64,000 bases of DNA, taken from NCBI RefSeq assembly GCF_013874595.1, contig NZ_CP059431.1, positions 2,852,001 through 2,916,000 on the forward strand. Reading direction: 5' to 3'. Shown piece by piece: positions 14,616-23,392 of this stretch. A model generated the notes under the pieces. The model had not been told where the DNA came from. It worked only from the letters and a program-made list of their open reading frames with translations, and did not search any database. The DNA is from Flavobacterium sp. xlx-214. GTDB lineage: Bacteria; Bacteroidota; Bacteroidia; Flavobacteriales; Flavobacteriaceae. Every line of letters starts with the position of its first letter. The first letter of the stretch is position 1. The position numbers and the translations under genes were made by a program.

Positions 14616-14623
14616 TATTTTTG
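14616..14623 (+). promoter_or_regulatory. Promoter -7 element for the small ORF at 14643
   Basis: TATTTTTG matches TAnnTTTG. Transcription would start about 13 bases before the TTG codon, which supports that start. Confidence 0.4.
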
Positions 14624-14642
14624 CTTCATAAAATTTACCATT

Positions 14643-14846
14643 TTGAACATAACAAATTTACATAAGCTTACCCAAGAAGCAATTAACGCCATTGGCAACA
14701 AGCAACCTTTATTAGCAAAAGAGAAAATTAACGAAGCTAGTAGTTTATTAGACACTTTAATTGACACTAGTTTTAATGACGATGATTTGGTTGAATTTTC
14801 TAAATACCAAGCGCTAATTAAACTTCTAAAAACAAAATTAAAATAA
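14643..14846 (+). CDS. Small helical hypothetical protein with a TTG start
   Basis: A 67-residue, probably all-helical protein (NITNLHKLTQEAINAIG ... ALIKLLKTKLK) that could form a helical hairpin. I do not recognise it. No ATG occurs in frame before the body; the best start is TTG at 14643, a short distance after a TATTTTTG promoter element. The frame has amino-acid use typical of the neighbouring genes, and it is followed 33 bases later by the substrate-binding protein gene on the same strand, so the two may be co-transcribed. No signal peptide or membrane segment is present. Confidence 0.6.
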   Translation: MNITNLHKLTQEAINAIGNKQPLLAKEKINEASSLLDTLIDTSFNDDDLVEFSKYQALIKLLKTKLK

Positions 14847-14879
14847 TACTTTTACGTAAATTTACTTTAAAAATTTTAA

Positions 14880-15728
14880 ATGAAAACAGTTAGAATTATT
14901 GGCGTACCTGAGCATTTTAATTATCCGTGGCAATTAACCATTAACGAAGGTTTGTTTCACAATGCTGGAATTGATTTACAATGGACAGATATACCACAAG
15001 GAACAGGTAAAATGTGTGAAATGTTGCGCAATAAGGAAACCGATTTAGCTGTCATTTTAACAGAAGGTATTTTAAAGGATATTGCAAATGGCAACCCATC
15101 TGTTATTTTACAAACGTATGTAAAATCGCCATTACAATGGGGAATTCATGTAAACGCACAAAGTAACTTTAATACAGTTGCCGATTTACATAACAAAAAA
15201 GTGGCTATTTCTAGATATGGTTCTGGTTCAGAATTAATGGCTTACGTAAATGCTGCTAATCAAAATTGGGATGCAAACTCTATAAAATTTGAAGTTGCGC
15301 ATACTTTAGATGGCGCTGTTGAAGCTTTAAGTAACAACACAGCCGATTATTTTATGTGGGATAGATTCATGACGCAACCTATTGTTGATAAAGGTATTTT
15401 TCGTAGAATAGATGTTTGCCCTACACCTTGGCCTTGTTTTATGGTTGTTGCCAGAACAGCTTTTTATGAAGAAAACAAAGCGTTGGTAAAGCACTTGTTA
15501 AAAATTATTAATCAAACAACAGTTGAATTTAAATTGATACCAAGCATTGATAAAACGTTAGCTAGTACCTTTGATCAAAAACTAGAAGATATTCAACAAT
15601 GGTTACAAATAACCAAATGGTCGCAAAAACAAGTTACTGAAGTAGAATTCAATCAAATAAATACCGATTTAATTAAATACAACATTATTTCTGAGCCTTT
15701 AAGTTTTCATCAAGTTATAGCGCAATAA
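14880..15728 (+). CDS. Periplasmic-binding-like protein without signal peptide (NMT1/SsuA-like fold)
   Basis: A 282-residue type 2 periplasmic-binding fold. The family pattern is clear: VPEHFNYPWQLTINEGLF, then GTGKMCEMLRNKETDLAVILTEG, then KKVAISRYGSGSELMAYVNA, and VAHTLDGAVEALSNNTADYFMWD. Relatives bind small molecules such as thiamine precursors, nitrate or sulfonates for ABC importers. Here there is no signal peptide or lipobox and no permease or ATPase gene nearby, so it is probably cytosolic and may act as a sensor or enzyme rather than an importer component. It precedes a transglutaminase-like membrane protein by six bases. Confidence 0.8.
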   Translation: MKTVRIIGVPEHFNYPWQLTINEGLFHNAGIDLQWTDIPQGTGKMCEMLRNKETDLAVILTEGILKDIANGNPSVILQTYVKSPLQWGIHVNAQSNFNTVADLHNKKVAISRYGSGSELMAYVNAANQNWDANSIKFEVAHTLDGAVEALSNNTADYFMWDRFMTQPIVDKGIFRRIDVCPTPWPCFMVVARTAFYEENKALVKHLLKIINQTTVEFKLIPSIDKTLASTFDQKLEDIQQWLQITKWSQKQVTEVEFNQINTDLIKYNIISEPLSFHQVIAQ

Positions 15729-15734
15729 CCTAAA

Positions 15735-16664
15735 ATGGACATTAGCAAAATACAGATATTACGTTTTTTAAACAAAATTTCAATCCCAAAACCTTGGGAT
15801 ATCATCCTTATTTTGCTTTTAACCATCTTAATATTAGTACCCGTTTTTATCATAATGCATCAAAATTTAATCGATCCTGAGTGGCCTTTTCATTTAGATC
15901 GTATTTTACTTTTTGTTGCAATAACCGCCTTTGTTACCTATATCTTACTGTACATAAAACGTTTTTTACTGTTTGTCATTATATTATATGTATTGGTTTT
16001 GTTTTTCGGAACTATTTTTGCGGGATATGGCTTTAAATCAGTTTACGAAGATTATCGTTCCATGATTTTCGCTATGAGCGATAACCCAAATCCTCAAGAT
16101 ATCATTGTATCAAAACTACTTCCGTTTCCTAATAAATCAAAAATCATCAAATCAATAGAATTTGATAATCCTAAGGTGCGTAATTTTGCTTTATCTGCAA
16201 CAACAAAGCATTTTAGAAACATTAAAGGTCATAAGGAATACCGACAAATAATACAATGTTTTGCTATTTTTAAGGAAATTCAAAGCAAATGGAATTATGT
16301 AAACGATCCTAAAAACAGAGAATACATTGCAACAGCATCAGAATCATTAGAACATTTTTCTGGCGATTGTGATGACCATGCAATTTTAATGGCAGCTTCA
16401 ATACGCGCTATTGGTGGCACACCACGTTTAATACATACAAAAGAACATATATATCCGGAAATGCTTATTGGTACTAAAGCAGATTTAGAAAATATTATTT
16501 ATTTAATTAAAGAAGTACTTTTTGAAAAGGAATCTAAAGGAAAAACAATTCATTATCATATTGATGAGCGTGGGCAAGTTTGGCTTAATTTAGATTATAC
16601 AGCCAAATATCCTGGCGGACCTTTTATGTCTGAAGAAATTTTAGGAGAATTAACACTAAACTAA
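15735..16664 (+). CDS. Membrane protein with transglutaminase-like domain
   Basis: A 309-residue protein with three N-terminal hydrophobic segments (roughly 19-40, 52-72 and 77-100) and a C-terminal transglutaminase/protease-like domain. The probable Cys-His-Asp triad is GDCDDHAILM (Cys near residue 213), the His in TKEHIYPEM (near 237), and the Asp in WLNLDYTAKYPGGPF (near 283). The domain could act as a peptidase or amidase at the membrane; its substrate is unknown. The stop codon overlaps the next ATG by one base (TAATG), so it is coupled to the DUF423 gene. Confidence 0.8.
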   Translation: MDISKIQILRFLNKISIPKPWDIILILLLTILILVPVFIIMHQNLIDPEWPFHLDRILLFVAITAFVTYILLYIKRFLLFVIILYVLVLFFGTIFAGYGFKSVYEDYRSMIFAMSDNPNPQDIIVSKLLPFPNKSKIIKSIEFDNPKVRNFALSATTKHFRNIKGHKEYRQIIQCFAIFKEIQSKWNYVNDPKNREYIATASESLEHFSGDCDDHAILMAASIRAIGGTPRLIHTKEHIYPEMLIGTKADLENIIYLIKEVLFEKESKGKTIHYHIDERGQVWLNLDYTAKYPGGPFMSEEILGELTLN

Positions 16665-17038
16665 TGAATCATTTTATTACAACAGGCGCTGTTTTTGGTG
16701 CTTTAGGAATTATTTTAGGTGCATTTGGTGCACATGCTTTAAAAAAAATCTTCAATGATGAACAATTAAAAAATTTTGAAACAGGCGTAAAATATCAAAT
16801 GTATCATGCTTTGCTTTTGGTTATATTAGGCTTTAATTTACATCACATTACCAACTACACAAATAGTATTTATTATGTTTTAACTTTTGGTATTTTGCTT
16901 TTTAGTTTTAGTATTTATGGTTTATGTATTTCATCAGCTCTTAATAAAAAGCTAAAAATATTAGGTCCAATTACACCAATTGGTGGTTTATTACTACTGT
17001 TAGCGTGGGTTTTACTATTTTTAAATTCAATTGTTTAA
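16664..17038 (+). CDS. DUF423 family membrane protein
   Basis: A 124-residue integral membrane protein with four predicted helices. It begins with the family signature GALGIILGAFGAHALKK (about residues 12-28), followed by FETGVKYQMYHALLLVILGF and the C-terminal GPITPIGGLLLLLAWVLL. The family (YwdK/YgdD-like) is widespread and without firm function. Translation is coupled to the preceding transglutaminase-like gene by a TAATG overlap. Length is normal. Confidence 0.9.
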   Translation: MNHFITTGAVFGALGIILGAFGAHALKKIFNDEQLKNFETGVKYQMYHALLLVILGFNLHHITNYTNSIYYVLTFGILLFSFSIYGLCISSALNKKLKILGPITPIGGLLLLLAWVLLFLNSIV

Positions 17039-17098
17039 TTTTATTTTTATTAACATTAAATTTTATACATTTACACACAATTAAATTAACTTATTTAA

Positions 17099-18247
17099 AT
17101 GAAAAAAATTTTTGCACTTGCTTTTACAGCTGCCGTTTTAGTTTCTTGTAATAAAGATGGATACAAAATTGCTGGTGATGTAAAAGGCTTTGAAGACGGA
17201 ACAAAAGTATACATTAACAAACAGGACGAAAACGGATTTACAAAAATTGATTCTACTGAGATTAAAGGTGGTACTTTTGAATTTAAGAACGAAAAAACAC
17301 CTGATACTGATATTTATTTCATTGAATTAGGTAAAACTCAAGAATTTGCTTTTCCTTTTATCTTAGAAAAAGGAGATATTAAATTTACATTTGACAAAGC
17401 AAAACCAGAAAACGCAAAAGTTAATGGTACAAAAAATAATGATTTAATGACTTCTTATAACGAAGAAGCAAACAAAATCAACAAGGAAATCATGGATTTC
17501 CAACAACAAAATCAAGCAAAATTCATGGAAGCTCAACAAAAAGGAGATCAAGCAACCATGAAAACATTAATGGATCAAATTACTAAAATGCAAGAAAAGT
17601 ATATTGATCAAAACAAAAAATTCATTGGCACTAACAAAGATTCTTTTGTTTCTTTATTATTGTTAATGCAATTATCAATGTCTGACGCATTAAAACCAGA
17701 AGAAATTAAAAAATACTACAATGATTTCGATGCTTCTGTAAAAGATAGTAAAAAAGGAAAAGAATTTGCTGAAAGCTTAAAAAAGATGGAAGAATCTCTT
17801 AAAGAAAGCGAAGCAAAACAACAAAAAGTAGCAGTAGGACAAAAAGCTCCAGATTTTACAGCTGCAACTCCTGAAGGAAAACAAGAATCATTACTTAAAA
17901 ATTTAGGTAAAGTAACTATTATCGACTTTTGGGCTTCATGGTGTGGACCATGCCGTCAGGAAAATCCTAACGTAGTAGCTTTATACAATAAATACAAAGA
18001 TCAAGGTTTAAAAATCATTGGTGTTTCTTTAGATAAAGAAAAAGAAAAATGGGTTAAAGCCATTGCAGATGATAAATTAGCTTGGTTACAAGTTTCTAAC
18101 TTAAAATTTTGGGAAGATCCAATTGCTAAAGATTATGCAGTAGAATCAATTCCAGCAACATTTATTTTAGACGCAAACGGAACCATTGTAGCTAAAGATT
18201 TAAGAGGTGCTGAACTTGAAGCTAAAGTTGCTGAACTTTTAAAATAA
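17099..18247 (+). CDS. TlpA-like thioredoxin-fold lipoprotein with DUF4369 domain
   Basis: A 382-residue protein with a lipoprotein signal (MKKIFALAFTAAVLVSCNKD, lipid Cys near 17). The N-terminal DUF4369 beta domain (about 20-130; VKGFEDGTKVYINKQ) is followed by a long Lys/Gln/Glu-rich helical linker (about 130-240) and a C-terminal thioredoxin domain with ASWCGPCRQENPNV (CGPC near residue 281) and the cis-Pro loop ESIPATFIL. It probably keeps periplasmic thiols reduced or transfers electrons to partners, anchored in a membrane. A strong terminator follows, and the gene is monocistronic. Confidence 0.92.
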   Translation: MKKIFALAFTAAVLVSCNKDGYKIAGDVKGFEDGTKVYINKQDENGFTKIDSTEIKGGTFEFKNEKTPDTDIYFIELGKTQEFAFPFILEKGDIKFTFDKAKPENAKVNGTKNNDLMTSYNEEANKINKEIMDFQQQNQAKFMEAQQKGDQATMKTLMDQITKMQEKYIDQNKKFIGTNKDSFVSLLLLMQLSMSDALKPEEIKKYYNDFDASVKDSKKGKEFAESLKKMEESLKESEAKQQKVAVGQKAPDFTAATPEGKQESLLKNLGKVTIIDFWASWCGPCRQENPNVVALYNKYKDQGLKIIGVSLDKEKEKWVKAIADDKLAWLQVSNLKFWEDPIAKDYAVESIPATFILDANGTIVAKDLRGAELEAKVAELLK

Positions 18248-18270
18248 GACAATATCCTTTATAAGATTAA

Positions 18271-18306
18271 AAAACTCCAATTAGTTAAACTAATTGGAGT
18301 TTTTTA
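18271..18306 (+). terminator. Intrinsic terminator after the TlpA-like gene
   Basis: AACTCCAATTAGT pairs perfectly with ACTAATTGGAGTT and is followed by T6. Confidence 0.88.
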
Positions 18307-18496
18307 TTTCTTTGAGGTATTCTAATTTCATTAAGTATAAATTTCAATACAGTTATGAGCAATTCATTTGGTTTAAAATCAATCAATAAAAGTAATTCTC
18401 TTTTTAAAAATGCTATTCTTATCACATTAACATTTTTTGTACTTTAGCACTTAAATAAACAAGCTGTATTTTTTTAAACAGCAAACTAAAAACAAC

Positions 18497-19816
18497 GTGT
18501 ACGCAGTATTAGACATAGAAACCACAGGTGGGCAATTTAACAAAGAAGGTATTACCGAAATTGCTATTTACAAGTTTGACGGTGTTGAAATTGTAGATCA
18601 GTTTATTAGTTTAGTAAACCCTGAAATACCAATTCAGCCTTTTGTGGTAAAGCTTACTGGTATTAATAATGCCATGTTACGTCAGGCGCCTAAATTTTAT
18701 GAAGTTGCCAAGCGTATTATAGAAATTACACAAGGTTGCGTTATTGTGGCACATAATGCTGCTTTTGATTATCGTGTTTTAAAGCTAGAATTTGATCGTT
18801 TGGGCTATCAATTTCAAAAATCAACATTATGTACTGTAGAATTATCAAAAGTATTGTTACCCGATGCAAAGGCGTATAGCTTAGGTAAATTGGTGCGTTC
18901 TTTAGGAATTCCTATTGCTGACAGACACAGAGCTAGTGGTGATGCTATGGCAACGTTAAAACTTTTTAAGTTATTGTTAGATAAAGATTTAGACAAACAA
19001 ATTGTAAAAGAGCAAATAAAAAACGAAATTCACAAAGGCATTTCACCAAAACTATTTGATATTTTAGAAAGTTTGCCAACCACAATTGGTATTTTTTATG
19101 TACATGATACCAAAGGAAACATCATTTATATTGGTAAAAGCAACAACATTCGTAAAAAAATAAGTCAGATTTTTACTGCCGATACCAAAATTGCAAAACG
19201 TATTCAAAAAGAAGTATACACCATTACTTTTGAAGAAACAGGCAACGAATTAATTGCACTTTTAAAAGAACGTGAAGAATTATTGCATAATAAACCTGTA
19301 TTAAACACCAACCAAAGAAAATCGCCTTTTTTGTGGGGAGTTTATCAAGAAAAAAATGCTTTAGGATTTTATACTTTAAAAATTCACAAAAGTGACGGAA
19401 GAAAAAATGCGTTGCAATCATTTAAAAATCAAAAGAATGCATTGAGTTTTATAAATGATTTCTTTAATCAAAATGAAATTATAGAAGAAGTTCAAAACAA
19501 TCTTTTATCAGGTAATGAAACCAAATACCCTACCCTTTTACATAACGATTTATTTACAAGTTTGTTAGAAAAAGAGCAAGCACAATGGCAACATATCATC
19601 ATTGTTTTAAAAGGTAGAAATACATCAGAAAAAAGCGCAATTGTTATAGAAAATGGTCTTTTTAAAGGCTATTGTTTCTTCGATTTAAATTATCAAATAC
19701 TAAATGCTGAAGTTTTAAGTAAAATCTTAATTCCACTTGTTCATACTAAAGATGTTCTTAATACAATTAAGTACTATCTTTACACAAAAAAAGATTACAA
19801 GATAATTTCATTTTAA
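18497..19816 (+). CDS. DEDDh exonuclease fused to a GIY-YIG nuclease domain (DinG/PolIII-epsilon plus UvrC/Cho-like)
   Basis: A 439-residue fusion. Residues 1-165 form a DEDDh 3'-5' exonuclease like Pol III epsilon: YAVLDIETTGG (DxE), VAHNAAFDYRVL (Asp) and HRASGDAMAT (His, Asp). Residues about 193-275 form a GIY-YIG domain: TTIGIFYVHDTKGNIIYIGKSNNIRKKI, with the catalytic Arg and a later Glu. The remaining 160 residues are unassigned. This layout occurs in other bacteria and suggests a DNA-repair nuclease. The start is GTG at 18497, just before YAVLDIET. It begins a four-gene run with the channel, miaA and thioesterase genes, with gaps of one base or overlaps. Confidence 0.88.
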   Translation: MYAVLDIETTGGQFNKEGITEIAIYKFDGVEIVDQFISLVNPEIPIQPFVVKLTGINNAMLRQAPKFYEVAKRIIEITQGCVIVAHNAAFDYRVLKLEFDRLGYQFQKSTLCTVELSKVLLPDAKAYSLGKLVRSLGIPIADRHRASGDAMATLKLFKLLLDKDLDKQIVKEQIKNEIHKGISPKLFDILESLPTTIGIFYVHDTKGNIIYIGKSNNIRKKISQIFTADTKIAKRIQKEVYTITFEETGNELIALLKEREELLHNKPVLNTNQRKSPFLWGVYQEKNALGFYTLKIHKSDGRKNALQSFKNQKNALSFINDFFNQNEIIEEVQNNLLSGNETKYPTLLHNDLFTSLLEKEQAQWQHIIIVLKGRNTSEKSAIVIENGLFKGYCFFDLNYQILNAEVLSKILIPLVHTKDVLNTIKYYLYTKKDYKIISF

Positions 19817-19817
19817 A

Positions 19818-20666
19818 ATGAAGCAAATTAAAACCAAGTACGAAATATTACGCCAGAAAATTTACATTATTATTTATGGCTCTAATACATTTGCTGGTAA
19901 AACCTTTGATTTACTACTTTTAGGTGTTATTCTATTAAGTGTACTTTTAATTATGATGGCAAGTGTTGTAAGGTACGATCAACACTATCATGATTTTTTT
20001 GTAATTAGTGAATGGATTATTACCATATTTTTCTCAATTGAATACATTTTACGCATTATAAGTAACAAAAAACCACTGAACTATATTTTTAGTTTTTATG
20101 GTTTTGTTGATTTATTATCGCTTTTACCTATGTATTTAAGTTTTTTTATACCAGGATCAGAGGTTTTAGGTGTTATTCGTTCACTTAGATTATTGCGTTT
20201 ATTTGCCATATTAGATTTAATTCCTTTTTTAAATCAATCCTCACATATCAAAGATTCTTTAAAAGCCAGCATGAATAAAATCATTGTTTTTGTGTATTTT
20301 ATACTTGTAATGTCGGTTATTTTAGGAACCATTATGTTTATGGTTGAAGGGCGTCACAATGGTTTTACCAACATACCCAATAGTATTTATTGGTGTATTG
20401 TAACTATGACAACCGTTGGTTATGGCGATATTGCCCCTATTACCCCTGTTGGTAAAGCAATTGCATCGTTTATTATGATTATGGGGTACGGTATTATTGC
20501 GGTACCTACAGGAATTGTAACGGCAGAATTTGCTAAAAACAGAAAGAAAACGAATGTAAAAAACCACTGTCCTAATTGTAAAACATTCATTTACAATGAA
20601 TACGCTAACTTTTGTTATAATTGTGGCGAAAAATTTGTAGTTGGTGAAGTTGAAATAGATGAATAA
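19818..20666 (+). CDS. Voltage-gated-type potassium channel with C-terminal zinc ribbon
   Basis: A 282-residue six-helix ion transporter. S1 begins near residue 28, S4 carries regularly spaced Arg (VIRSLRLLRLF, near 120), and the pore has the K+ selectivity filter TMTTVGYGDIAP (near 198). The cytoplasmic tail ends in a zinc-ribbon-like CPNCKTF...FCYNCGEKF (four Cys, about 249-272), not usual for this channel class; it may regulate gating or bind metal. The gene starts one base after the exonuclease fusion and overlaps miaA by eight bases, so it is in an operon. Confidence 0.9.
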   Translation: MKQIKTKYEILRQKIYIIIYGSNTFAGKTFDLLLLGVILLSVLLIMMASVVRYDQHYHDFFVISEWIITIFFSIEYILRIISNKKPLNYIFSFYGFVDLLSLLPMYLSFFIPGSEVLGVIRSLRLLRLFAILDLIPFLNQSSHIKDSLKASMNKIIVFVYFILVMSVILGTIMFMVEGRHNGFTNIPNSIYWCIVTMTTVGYGDIAPITPVGKAIASFIMIMGYGIIAVPTGIVTAEFAKNRKKTNVKNHCPNCKTFIYNEYANFCYNCGEKFVVGEVEIDE

Positions 20667-21582
20667 TTATTTACTTATTATTGTTGGCCCAACAGCCATA
20701 GGCAAAACGGCTTTGGCTATACAATTAGCGCAGCATTTTAACTGCGATATTGTGTCATGCGATAGTCGCCAATTTTATAAAGAAATGGAAATTGGTACTG
20801 CTGTGCCTACGCCTGAAGAATTAAGTGCAGCTCCGCATCATTTTATACAAAACAAATCCATTTTTGATGATTATAATGTAGGCGATTACGAAAAAGAAGT
20901 GATTCCTTTGTTAGATTCGTTATTTTTTAAAAACAATATTCAAATTGTTGTAGGAGGATCAGGATTGTATGTGGATGCTATTTTAAAAGGATTTGATGAT
21001 TTTCCTGATGTTTCAACCGAAATAAAAGAACAAGTTGAAAATGGATATGCAACCAAAGGCATTGCATATTTACAAAATCAATTAAAGAATTTAGATCCTA
21101 CTTACTATCATTTTTTAGCTGAAACCAATCCTCAAACATTGGTCAATCAACAACGTATGAAACGTTTTGTAGGGGTTTCATTAGCTGCAAATGCACCTTA
21201 TTCTTCTTTTTTAAATCAAGAAAAAAACAAGCGTAACTTTACTCCAATTGTTATTGGTTTAGAAGCACCTAGAGAAGAAATGTACCATCGTATTAATTTA
21301 CGAGTGGATATTATGATGCAAAAAGGCTTGCTAAAAGAAGTTGCCGATTTAAAAAAACATCAAAAACTAAACGCTTTACAAACAGTTGGTTACAGAGAGT
21401 CATTTGATTATTTAGATGAAGCGCTTACTTTAGATGAAGCAATAGAAGAAATTAAAAAGAATACACGCAGATTTGCTAAAAGACAACTTACTTGGTTTAA
21501 ACGAAACGAGCAAACAAAATGGTTTTCTTATCAAGAACCAACCCAAAACATTATAAAATATATTAATGAATTTACCCAATAA
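20659..21582 (+). CDS. miaA: tRNA dimethylallyltransferase
   Basis: A 307-residue enzyme that prenylates A37 of tRNAs reading U-starting codons. Motifs: P-loop VGPTAIGKTALA (about residues 8-19), CDSRQFYKEMEIGTAVP (about 34-50), GGSGLYVDAI (about 100-109) and NQQRMKRFV near 170 with the following C-terminal RRFAKRQLTWFKR. The length fits the family. It overlaps the upstream channel gene by 8 bases and the downstream thioesterase gene by 17, so translational coupling is likely. The tRNA theme links it functionally, not by position, to the tRNA-like RNAs further left. Confidence 0.95.
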   Translation: MNNYLLIIVGPTAIGKTALAIQLAQHFNCDIVSCDSRQFYKEMEIGTAVPTPEELSAAPHHFIQNKSIFDDYNVGDYEKEVIPLLDSLFFKNNIQIVVGGSGLYVDAILKGFDDFPDVSTEIKEQVENGYATKGIAYLQNQLKNLDPTYYHFLAETNPQTLVNQQRMKRFVGVSLAANAPYSSFLNQEKNKRNFTPIVIGLEAPREEMYHRINLRVDIMMQKGLLKEVADLKKHQKLNALQTVGYRESFDYLDEALTLDEAIEEIKKNTRRFAKRQLTWFKRNEQTKWFSYQEPTQNIIKYINEFTQ

Positions 21583-22309
21583 GTTTTCATCTATATATTC
21601 AGGATCTTGCGAAATTACCATAGATCAATGCAATACAACCAATAAACTACGCATAACCGATTTGTGTAATTTATTACAAGCTGTTGCTGGTAAACATTCG
21701 GCTTTAGGTGGTATGAGTTATTTTGATATGCAACAAAATAAGCAAGCGTGGGTTTTAAGCAGTATGCGTATTGAAATAGAAAACTTACCTCAATGGCATG
21801 AGAATATTGAGATTTGCACTTGGATTGAAAGTTTAAAAGGTTTGCGCTCTGTTCGAGATTTTGAAGTATTGATGAATAACGAAAAAATCATTGGTGCAAA
21901 CAGTTTATGGGTGGTTTTAAACACAGAAAAACGCAGACCAGAATCTATTGCATTACCACACAATCATTTAACAAAATATCCTGATAAAAAACCGACAAAA
22001 AAACCTTTTTCAAAAATTGATCTGACCCAAGCCAGTACTTTTACAAGAGATTATACTGTAGTTTATTCTGATTTAGATGTGCTAAACCATGTGAACAATG
22101 TAAAATATATAGAATGGTGTTTAGACAGCATTTCAATTGCTATTTTAGAAAACAAAAGTATAAAAGCAGTTGAACTAAATTATTTAAAAGAAGTTTTATT
22201 TAACGAAAAAGTATCTATCTACATTTCAGAACAAAACCATGATTTGTTTATTTATGTACAACGAAACGATGAAATTTGCTTTGCAATGAAATTAGAAATC
22301 GAACCTTAA
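21566..22309 (+). CDS. Acyl-ACP thioesterase
   Basis: A 247-residue double hot-dog fold of the FatA/FatB-related bacterial type, releasing fatty acids from acyl carrier protein. The first hot dog has QAWVLSSMRIEIENLPQW and EICTWIESLKGLRSVRDFEV (about 55-105). The second has DLDVLNHVNNVKYIEWCLDSI (about 170-190), where the Asn-His pair of NHVNN is the usual active-site feature. The start overlaps miaA. The protein is cytoplasmic and probably supplies acyl chains for lipids. Chain-length specificity is not readable. Confidence 0.85.
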   Translation: MNLPNKFSSIYSGSCEITIDQCNTTNKLRITDLCNLLQAVAGKHSALGGMSYFDMQQNKQAWVLSSMRIEIENLPQWHENIEICTWIESLKGLRSVRDFEVLMNNEKIIGANSLWVVLNTEKRRPESIALPHNHLTKYPDKKPTKKPFSKIDLTQASTFTRDYTVVYSDLDVLNHVNNVKYIEWCLDSISIAILENKSIKAVELNYLKEVLFNEKVSIYISEQNHDLFIYVQRNDEICFAMKLEIEP

Positions 22310-22323
22310 ATTAGATTTGATTT

Positions 22324-23271
22324 CTAATTAATGAGTATTTTTTCATTAAAAAGCCCTTCTTTTGTTTTAATGAGTAAAATGTAATATCCTTTTTCTAAAT
22401 CACTTACATCTAATTCTTGGTTAAAAGTATTAAAATTCTTAACCACTTTACCCGTAACATCAATTAATTGTAAGGTTTCAATTTGAATATTCTTTTCATA
22501 AGTTAAGTGAATTATTGAACTTGTTGGATTAGGAAATACTTTAAATAATGATTGCATTGTATTTTTTGGGATACTTAAAGGTGTATAATGAAACTCAATA
22601 TCATCTAAACTTAAAAAATGTGATAACTCACATACAATAGTTCCTGAATTATTGTTTCTAGATTCAAACCAAACACTTACTGAGTCTGGTATTACATTAG
22701 CATCTAAGTAAGTTATAGGTAATGAAAAATAGGTGTAATTAGTTGTAGGTTTGTATTTTAAAGTATCTTGAGTTAAAGTTATTAAATGTCCATTAACATC
22801 GTTTTTGTATGTATTAATATGTAAATAAACTCCTTTATTAACAGTATCATTAGTGCTTAAATTATCTCTACGGTATTTATAATATCCAGAAACACCATGC
22901 AACTTACTACTTAATTGTACTTTTGGTATTTGTTGTTGTACATTAGAACTGTTACCAAAAGCCAAAATACCTTTAGCTCCATTATACCACATATGAACTA
23001 TTGCAGCATAAGAACCTGTATGTGCATCTGTTGTGCGCATAATACTAAATGACAAAGCTGACCAATCTGGCAAAATAGTATTACTACCTATAACTCCACC
23101 ATTATTTTGCAAGCTTTCACTATTATTAATTAAATAAGGATAACAATTTGAAACACCTGTTATTGGAACAAAAGTATTTGTTGATGACCAATTTTCAAAA
23201 CCAAAATTTTGAGCATTAATAATACTACTAAAGAATAATAAAATTACTGAAAAAGAAAAGTAGTTTTTCAT
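22324..23271 (-). CDS. T9SS-secreted protein with C-terminal sorting domain
   Basis: A 315-residue secreted protein. It begins with a signal peptide (MKNYFSFSVILLFFSSIINA) and ends with a type A type IX secretion sorting domain: VFPNPTSSIIHLTY ... LQLIDVTGKVVKNFN ... LDVSDLEKGYYILLIKTKEG ... KILIN. The middle is beta-rich, starting FGFENWSSTN, like the PCMD or carbohydrate-binding-like jelly rolls found in T9SS cargo; no catalytic residues are evident. It would cross the outer membrane by the T9SS and be released or anchored. I use the ATG at 23271; an upstream extension of 23 codons would place a second hydrophobic stretch before the signal. Confidence 0.88.
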   Translation of the reverse strand: MKNYFSFSVILLFFSSIINAQNFGFENWSSTNTFVPITGVSNCYPYLINNSESLQNNGGVIGSNTILPDWSALSFSIMRTTDAHTGSYAAIVHMWYNGAKGILAFGNSSNVQQQIPKVQLSSKLHGVSGYYKYRRDNLSTNDTVNKGVYLHINTYKNDVNGHLITLTQDTLKYKPTTNYTYFSLPITYLDANVIPDSVSVWFESRNNNSGTIVCELSHFLSLDDIEFHYTPLSIPKNTMQSLFKVFPNPTSSIIHLTYEKNIQIETLQLIDVTGKVVKNFNTFNQELDVSDLEKGYYILLIKTKEGLFNEKILIN

Positions 23272-23392
23272 ATTAGCATCATTTATCTCAATTAAAACGA
23301 AAATTAAAATAAATTTAGCTAAAAACCTAAAAATTAACAACTCTTAAATACATTCAAATGAAGAATTGTAGGTTTTAAAAGTATAAAATAAT

